NCBI GenBank assembly: GCA_026260175.1
Contig: JAKCWW010010757.1
Coordinates: 1-21,133 of the forward strand
Source of the DNA: Reticulitermes lucifugus
Lineage: Eukaryota; Arthropoda; Insecta; Blattodea; Rhinotermitidae
Reading direction: 5' to 3'
DNA: 21,133 nt
Shown here: positions 10,111-21,133 of the stretch, in pieces
Layout of the letters: every line of letters starts with the position of its first letter
Position numbering within the stretch: position 1 is the first letter of the stretch
The notes under the pieces: generated by a model
What the model saw: the letters and a program-made list of their open reading frames with translations, nothing else
What the model was told of the DNA's origin: nothing
Database searches by the model: none
Program-made: the position numbers and the translations under genes

Positions 10111-10259
10111 GCTAATTTTGTTTTATGGCTGCTGTATCATGCCAACATATTTGAGAACAATGAAAATTAGGGTACAATTCTGAGGAAAGACATTTCATGC
10201 AGGATGTTACACTCTCAAGGCAGTGACTATTAAGGATGCTGTCTTCTCAGATGTAAGCC

Positions 10260-10385
10260 ATATAGTCTGGTAGAAATTTACTGAGGTTTGAACATACAAC
10301 TTGTACCCTGATGATGAAGGCAGTAGGTTAATCTTACATGGCAATAAATTTCTACCATACTAGACAGCGTCACATCCCAGACAAC
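10260..10385 (+). repeat. Short element with 13-bp perfect inverted repeat and CTGATGA core
   Basis: TGGTAGAAATTTA (10268-10280) is the exact reverse complement of TAAATTTCTACCA (10345-10357). Between them lies CCTGATGATGAAGGCAG, whose CTGATGA (10308-10314) is the hammerhead core word, but no GAAA partner survives. It is followed by the tail motif shared with 13807-13823. Probably a non-autonomous or decayed retroelement piece. Confidence 0.45.
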
Positions 10386-13300
10386 TAAAGAATATTCTAA
10401 TTTGCACATTGTATATGCTTAAAACCATGATGATATGTTTTGTAAGAAAGAGAATTTATCTTAGTGAAACATCCACTAAAGAAGAAAACAGTTTCAACAT
10501 GGGAAGTTATTTTCCCAAACTTCTGCATTGCTGTTCCAAAGAATATAAATAAAATTTTATTTATAAAATTATATATAATGATATACTTGGTAAATTCTTG
10601 ATGGTATAAAAGTTTAAACATTATTTATTACTGTGAATGTATATTTAATATATGATCCAAAGAGATCAATTTCTTCATATTATCTAGGATCTACTACAAT
10701 CATGTATGAAGAACAGAAAAAAAATATATAAAAATCTCAAATTGCTATGAAAGCGGTAACAAGCGCAACTTAACTCTGGGTAAGATTACGTGAATCCCTT
10801 CTACTTTCCAGCTTACTATCATAATTTTAAACTCTCTGTTATAATTCAGTAATAAGCTAACAGGGAGCAAAACGTATATGACATTAAAGTATTCATGTGT
10901 CAGGATTCTTGTATGTGATGCTGTTACTCTATCAAAGAAAAAGTTGCCACATAACAGTTGAACAAAACCACTTACAAATTACAATCCGGTTGTATACTAC
11001 AAAGGACCGACCATTTTATATGCAAATTACGAGCCACACAGCCACCATACTTCATTCTTACAGTTGAAATTTTTCTGAGACCCACTTTTCTCATTAACTG
11101 GAACTGAACTATAAGCAGGCCTTACTTCTTGAAGCTGTATTTATGTATACATGACAAACTGGTGGGCTTGACTTCACAGACTGTGTATGGTGCTTCTGTG
11201 AGCACCAGTAGGAGTTCATTCAACTGTTGATAGAGATACCTGAAGTCAATAAAAACCCATTCAAACACAAAGCACTAAAACACACAATGAAGCATTTCTC
11301 ACAATATGGATGCATATGGTTCTGTACAACTGTAGCTTTCACAACTTTCATCTGGTGTGAGCTGCACTTTCTTTCAAAACATAGTGAATATTAAAGTGGC
11401 AATGCTACTTTTTTAGGACTTGCTTTCAATCAAGTATCAGTGCAGTTCAGTTTCTCTTCAATTAAATATGGCTGTGTTTCTTTCAGAACAGAGAATATTG
11501 TATGAAACTTTTCCATTACTGTTCAACTAGGACCGTAATATCAGTGTAAACAACCTTACTGGTAATGGGAGGAGGAAGCATACAGGTAATGATTTGGTGC
11601 AACAGAATATAAGCTGTCAGCCACAAGTCAGCAGTCAGACTTACCAGCAGTGTTCTGAACTGTCTAAAAGTAAAATATTTCATGAGTACTGAACATTTTA
11701 GATAAAGTGTTCTGGACATTTAAATTACTCTCCAAAGTATGGTGGTTCATATTGATGTAAGCAGGAGCAACAGGAATTTGCTTCTGATTAAGGTGACTAG
11801 AATTGTGGCTGTTCAGAGATGAACAGCTGTTTGTTTCCTCAAAACAAGAATTGTCTGCACATCTACCCTGCAAAGTAACCATTGAATAAAATATTTCAAG
11901 GTTTTCTTAGCAAAGTACTGAAATATTTGTGTAGTATTTGTAGTATCTTTAAGAATCATAGGGCTGTCAGAGTTAACTACTTTCCCACACACTCATTGCA
12001 TGGGAAATTATTGTCTTTTTGCAGATATATTAAAATTACCACAGAGGAACAGCCAACTAAAATTTGAGACTGAGAGTGGCCTGTATTTTTTATGAATATT
12101 TCTGTTCTGTTAGAGGAAAAAAAGACTGCTTTTTGTATGATGTGATGCTTGGATGACAAACTGTGGAATCCTGCATCAGTATGACATTGCTATATCAGCC
12201 AGTTGACAGGAATTTTGAGCCACGATGCTATTCTTTCAATCGAATGCACTTGAATATAAGTTGGTCCTCTGGCAATATGTATTTCTTTTTGTACATATCC
12301 ATGTTTGATTTATTTTTATAGCATGATATTCTTTTGAACTGTACAGCAAAAGCAACCTCAATTGTACTGAATGGCAGAAATATGAGCTTCGTCTTCCATT
12401 CCTGCATCTTGCGCAGAAGAGATCGTTTTCACTGCGGATTTTCTCAACTCCTTTCATCTTTTAGTTTAATTTATGTATGTCACAAAAGTCACTTTTCTTG
12501 ATAGTATAACTCCTCCCTGGGTTATACGTTACTCAAATTGCACCTTATGTAAAAACCACAAAAACTGAACTGTAGTTTTGTGCAGAAATTACCATTAGCA
12601 GGTACAAGGGCCACTTATGTGGCAGAGTACACATGGGTACATACCACAGTCACCTTCACTTGTTTTTCAACAAACCATCACCATGATTTTACTTTTTAGG
12701 CTGCAAAACATTCAGTATTAATAGTACATAGACCTGGCGCATCTGAACACTTTAACTTGCACGTGTTCACCGTTTATTTGTTGGAACTGGCAAGAAAGAA
12801 ATGAAGTTTATGTAAGAACTATCCCAAATTGAAGCTCAGTACAAACAGTCCTTGTTTAATGCCTTTATGCTTCAACACCCCTTGCCAATATACATTTCTT
12901 GATTTATGTCATCATTTTTGGGTTCATGCCCATTGGCTGCCTGTGCTCTATTATGCTCACAAGGACTTGGTGCACAGTATCAGCATTTCAGAATGTGCTC
13001 TTACCACATGCAAGAGAATTACAAATGATGCAAAATGAAAATTCTCTGCATGGTAAATTCTGCTAGAATAAGGACAAAATCAGTTGTGAAGCTGTGATAA
13101 GTACTGTCATTGAAAGTCTATCATGGTGCTTTTGGAAGGGACTTGATACAAGATAGTGTTGGCTAGAACCTCAACCCCCATCAACATCCCTGTCAAGCTT
13201 CCAGTTTTCACTTAGTTACCACTTTCCACCAATTTTCAGCTGTACATGGAACTTGTAAAAATTAATGAGTTATGTAAATACAAGCTCTTCATGATGTTGA

Positions 13301-13740
13301 TTCAGTCTTTATACAAACCTGAATCCTTTCACATATCCAAGTTCCTCATTACATAGGTTCACATTCCAATTCAAACTAGAGATATTAAAGTCTTAAGATG
13401 AAGTGAAGAACAATGGAATAAAAATTCAGTTCCTTTATCATTGTATGTGTGTGAATTATAAAGAAATGTAAGTCCATGAGATCAATTTCCCTTAATAATA
13501 CAAACAACTAAGTCGAAGTTACTCTTTTCACATTTTAGGGTTTTTGGATTCAGTCTGACAGAATACCTGAAAGCACAGTGTTCCAGAGAATACAGTGAAA
13601 TGTCAATAGTGAAATTACAAAAATTCAAAACTGAGAAGTAACGATTATTCTACGTCTAGGAAACCTACAAAACGAAGGCCAAATTGAGTTTTGAGGTTTC
13701 TGCAGCACTGTAGCTGAGCATTCCATTTTTCTAGGATACA
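10386..13740. other. Intergenic interval with no recognised gene
   Basis: AT-rich spacer between the two convergent genes. I recognise no domain. Three minus-strand frames with coding-like wording are noted: 12236-12430, an open run that includes MQEWKTKLIFLPFSTIEVAF; 11669-11869, after the acceptor ggttactttgcag, Ser/Asn/His-rich; and 11122-11238, after the acceptor gacttcag, starting YLYQQLNELLLVLTEAPYTV. None is long enough or familiar enough to call a gene. Confidence 0.4.
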
Positions 13741-13743
13741 ATA

Positions 13744-13835
13744 CTTCTGAAGATGAGGGCACTACGTTGTCTTGAAACATCGGGATCCAATCACCCGTTG
13801 TCGCAGTGTCATATCCCAGAAGAATGGAATCCCAA
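13744..13835 (+). repeat. Repeat with hammerhead-like core and shared tail
   Basis: Core CTGAAGA at 13747-13753, six-pair wobble stem II AGGGCA (13756-13761) with TGTCTT (13768-13773), GAAA at 13774-13777 and an ATC triplet at 13779-13781. The tail GTGTCATATCCCAGAAG at 13807-13823 is shared with 10260-10385. No convincing stem I is visible. It lies just beyond the expected 3' end of RpL11. Confidence 0.4.
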
Positions 13836-13984
13836 GGATAAATCATTTCATTTTTATAAAATTATGTCATATTCTAAGAAAATTTCGAACACAAATCCAA
13901 GATCCACCAGAGTTCATTTGGCATTTCAGTGTATCAAACAGGTTTCTATTGCAGTGAATAAAAGACATTCAACTTTTCATTGTA

Positions 13985-13990
13985 TTTATT
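13985..13990 (-). terminator. RpL11 polyadenylation signal (AATAAA)
   Basis: tttatt on the + strand reads AATAAA on the RpL11 strand, 38 bp past the stop codon. This is the expected spacing for a ribosomal protein mRNA with a short 3' UTR. Confidence 0.75.
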
Positions 13991-14028
13991 ATTAATAGTG
14001 AAACTTCCAATATCCAGTTGGAAGCATC

Positions 14029-19922
<5,894 letters not shown>

Positions 19923-19932
19923 TGTGTCAGAT

Positions 19933-19941
19933 GAAAGGAAA
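19933..19941 (-). promoter_or_regulatory. Candidate TCT/TOP polypyrimidine initiator of RpL11
   Basis: The RpL11 strand reads TTTCCTTTCATC here. This fits the polypyrimidine (TCT) initiator of insect ribosomal protein promoters, with transcription starting at the second C (19937) and a 15-nt leader. A longer pyrimidine run, CTCTCTCTTCCTC (20112-20100), is an alternative start. That leader would contain an upstream ATG with a 13-codon frame, unusual for a ribosomal protein mRNA. Confidence 0.4.
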
Positions 19942-20112
19942 CGCAAGGAATCCTGGTACTTATGCACAAACAAAGCGACAGCGTTCTTTCCGTTTTCTGT
20001 TGAAGTGTCGTCTGCTAATTTGTACGTGTTTGAATGCTCGTTGACAGTGAACACATATAGAGATATAAGAAATCTGTCGGAATGAAGCAAAATACGGACG
20101 AGGAAGAGAGAG

Positions 20113-20764
20113 CCTTACCCCAGACAAGTTCTTTGGATTCTAATGAACGAAAACATGGCCGCCGGTTGAGATTCCAGAGGTGCCTACAGAAAGCACAGCA
20201 GTAAGGCTGTTAATCAATCTCTGAAAAATAAAAATTAATTTACAGAAAATATGATCATATAATAGACAAGAGGGGTTGATGTAGCAGTTATGGCACACTT
20301 GCTGTAAATTTATTGACATGAATTACACAAAATGTAAGAAAAATATCCAACAACGAAACCATCAAAGTACTACAATATCTCAAATACAAAGATTTTATTA
20401 TTTTTAAAATGGCCCTATTATATTTTGACCTGAATCTGTCATCTTTAGGAATTACTTACAAAACACGTACAGCTACCAGAATTTGATATTGATATTTTTA
20501 TATTGTAATTTAAGTATGCAAAAGGCAACTATGCCAAATTTGGATGGAAAGTCTACAAAACCTAAAAAAGAAATATGTTTAATTAGGTTATGAGAAGTTC
20601 AACTGTATGCTGTTGCTGTTAAAAAAACTTCTTTTTATAAATATATATTAAATATTCAATCTGCTGAATAATTTCAAATAGTTACAGACTCTAACAGTGT
20701 TGTTAACTCAGAATCAAAGATAATAAGGTCTATAACCAAGTAAAATGAGTGTGAACTTATAGTG
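20113..20764. other. Region upstream of RpL11
   Basis: The first ~100 bp is relatively GC-rich promoter-like sequence with CGGCGGCCATG (minus strand, ending near 20154), containing a YY1/Pho-like CCAT core. Beyond about 20230 it turns strongly AT-rich, with no exon or repeat I can identify. Confidence 0.35.
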
Positions 20765-20772
20765 GTTATGTG

Positions 20773-20964
20773 TAGGCGTACGATTATATGCATTTTGCCT
20801 ATTGCATATGTAAAATAAAACTACATTTAGATTTTTACCTAGAGCCAATCCTATAAATAATGAACCACATATTTCATTATTTTTAGGGTTGGCCTGAAGT
20901 GAAAGTGTAAATGTAGTTTTATTTTACATATGCAATGAGTAAAATACATATAATCCTAAGCCTA
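20773..20964. mobile_element. 192-bp palindromic MITE with perfect 8-bp target duplication
   Basis: The left arm from TAGGCGTACGATTATATG and the right arm ending CATATAATCCTAAGCCTA are inverted copies over about 91 bp each. They share CATATGTAAAATAAAACTAC without a mismatch and continue through GCCAATCCTATAAATAATGAA, leaving a loop of only about 8-9 nt. Both sides carry GTTATGTG (20765-20772 and 20965-20972), a perfect 8-bp target duplication. The superfamily is uncertain: 8-bp duplications fit hAT, P or Merlin. No coding capacity. Confidence 0.88.
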
Positions 20965-20984
20965 GTTATGTGTGTTTTAGAAGT

Positions 20985-21030
20985 AACTCTCCTGATGATG
21001 ACCAAGTCAAGTCAAAACATGTTTGGGCTG
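20985..21030 (+). other. Decayed hammerhead-like core beside the palindromic MITE
   Basis: CTGATGA at 20992-20998, stem II TGAC (20999-21002) with GTCA (21011-21014), then AAAC where GAAAC is expected, so the core G is lost. The phrase AAAACATGT resembles GAAACATGT at 4117-4125. No stem I is visible. Confidence 0.3.
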
Positions 21031-21133
21031 TTTAATAATAATGCTATAATATCAGTGCTGTATTTAATATTTTATTCACCGTGCATCTTGTATAAATTAA
21101 AATTGAAATTAAAACCAACTTGATGCACCTTCA

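Overview
This looks like a stretch of animal nuclear DNA, most probably from an insect. It is AT-rich, has spliced genes with GT-AG introns and long noncoding spacers, and holds many decayed transposons. The RTE-type retroelement seen here, whose endonuclease is often annotated as 'craniofacial development protein 2-like', is a family I associate with cockroaches and termites. Blattodea is therefore my best guess, but it is an inference. There is no bacterial-style gene organisation, CRISPR array or recognisable tRNA.

Two host genes run toward each other. On the + strand, positions 791-8530 hold the 3' end of a coiled-coil golgin with a C-terminal GRIP domain, probably of the GCC1/GCC88 type. 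Two shared coiled-coil exons (791-965, 1383-1478) can join in the same phase to either of two terminal exons. The near one (1886-1945) adds a short tail with no GRIP domain. The far one (8318-8530) adds the GRIP domain. On the - strand, 19922 down to 14029 is a complete ribosomal protein L11 gene (uL5): six coding exons, 194 codons, a polyadenylation signal, and a pyrimidine-rich initiator just upstream of the ATG.

Nearly everything else is mobile-element material. From left to right: the 5' part of an RTE-type retroelement with an open endonuclease frame running off the left edge (1 to about 512, - strand); a decayed, internally deleted relative in the long golgin intron (5337-7531, - strand) with a (GTTA)n-type tail; several short repeats with hammerhead-ribozyme-like cores (about 4090, 10308, 13747 and 20992); a 305-bp hAT-type MITE with a perfect 8-bp target duplication in RpL11 intron 5; a 1078-bp Merlin-like DNA transposon with a broken transposase and an internal array of ~110-bp repeats in RpL11 intron 3; and a 192-bp nearly perfect palindromic MITE with a perfect 8-bp target duplication upstream of RpL11.

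The interval 10386-13740 between the two genes has no gene I recognise. It does hold three short coding-looking frames on the - strand, reported only as a question. Coordinates and translations were derived by eye; no alignment or database search was run.
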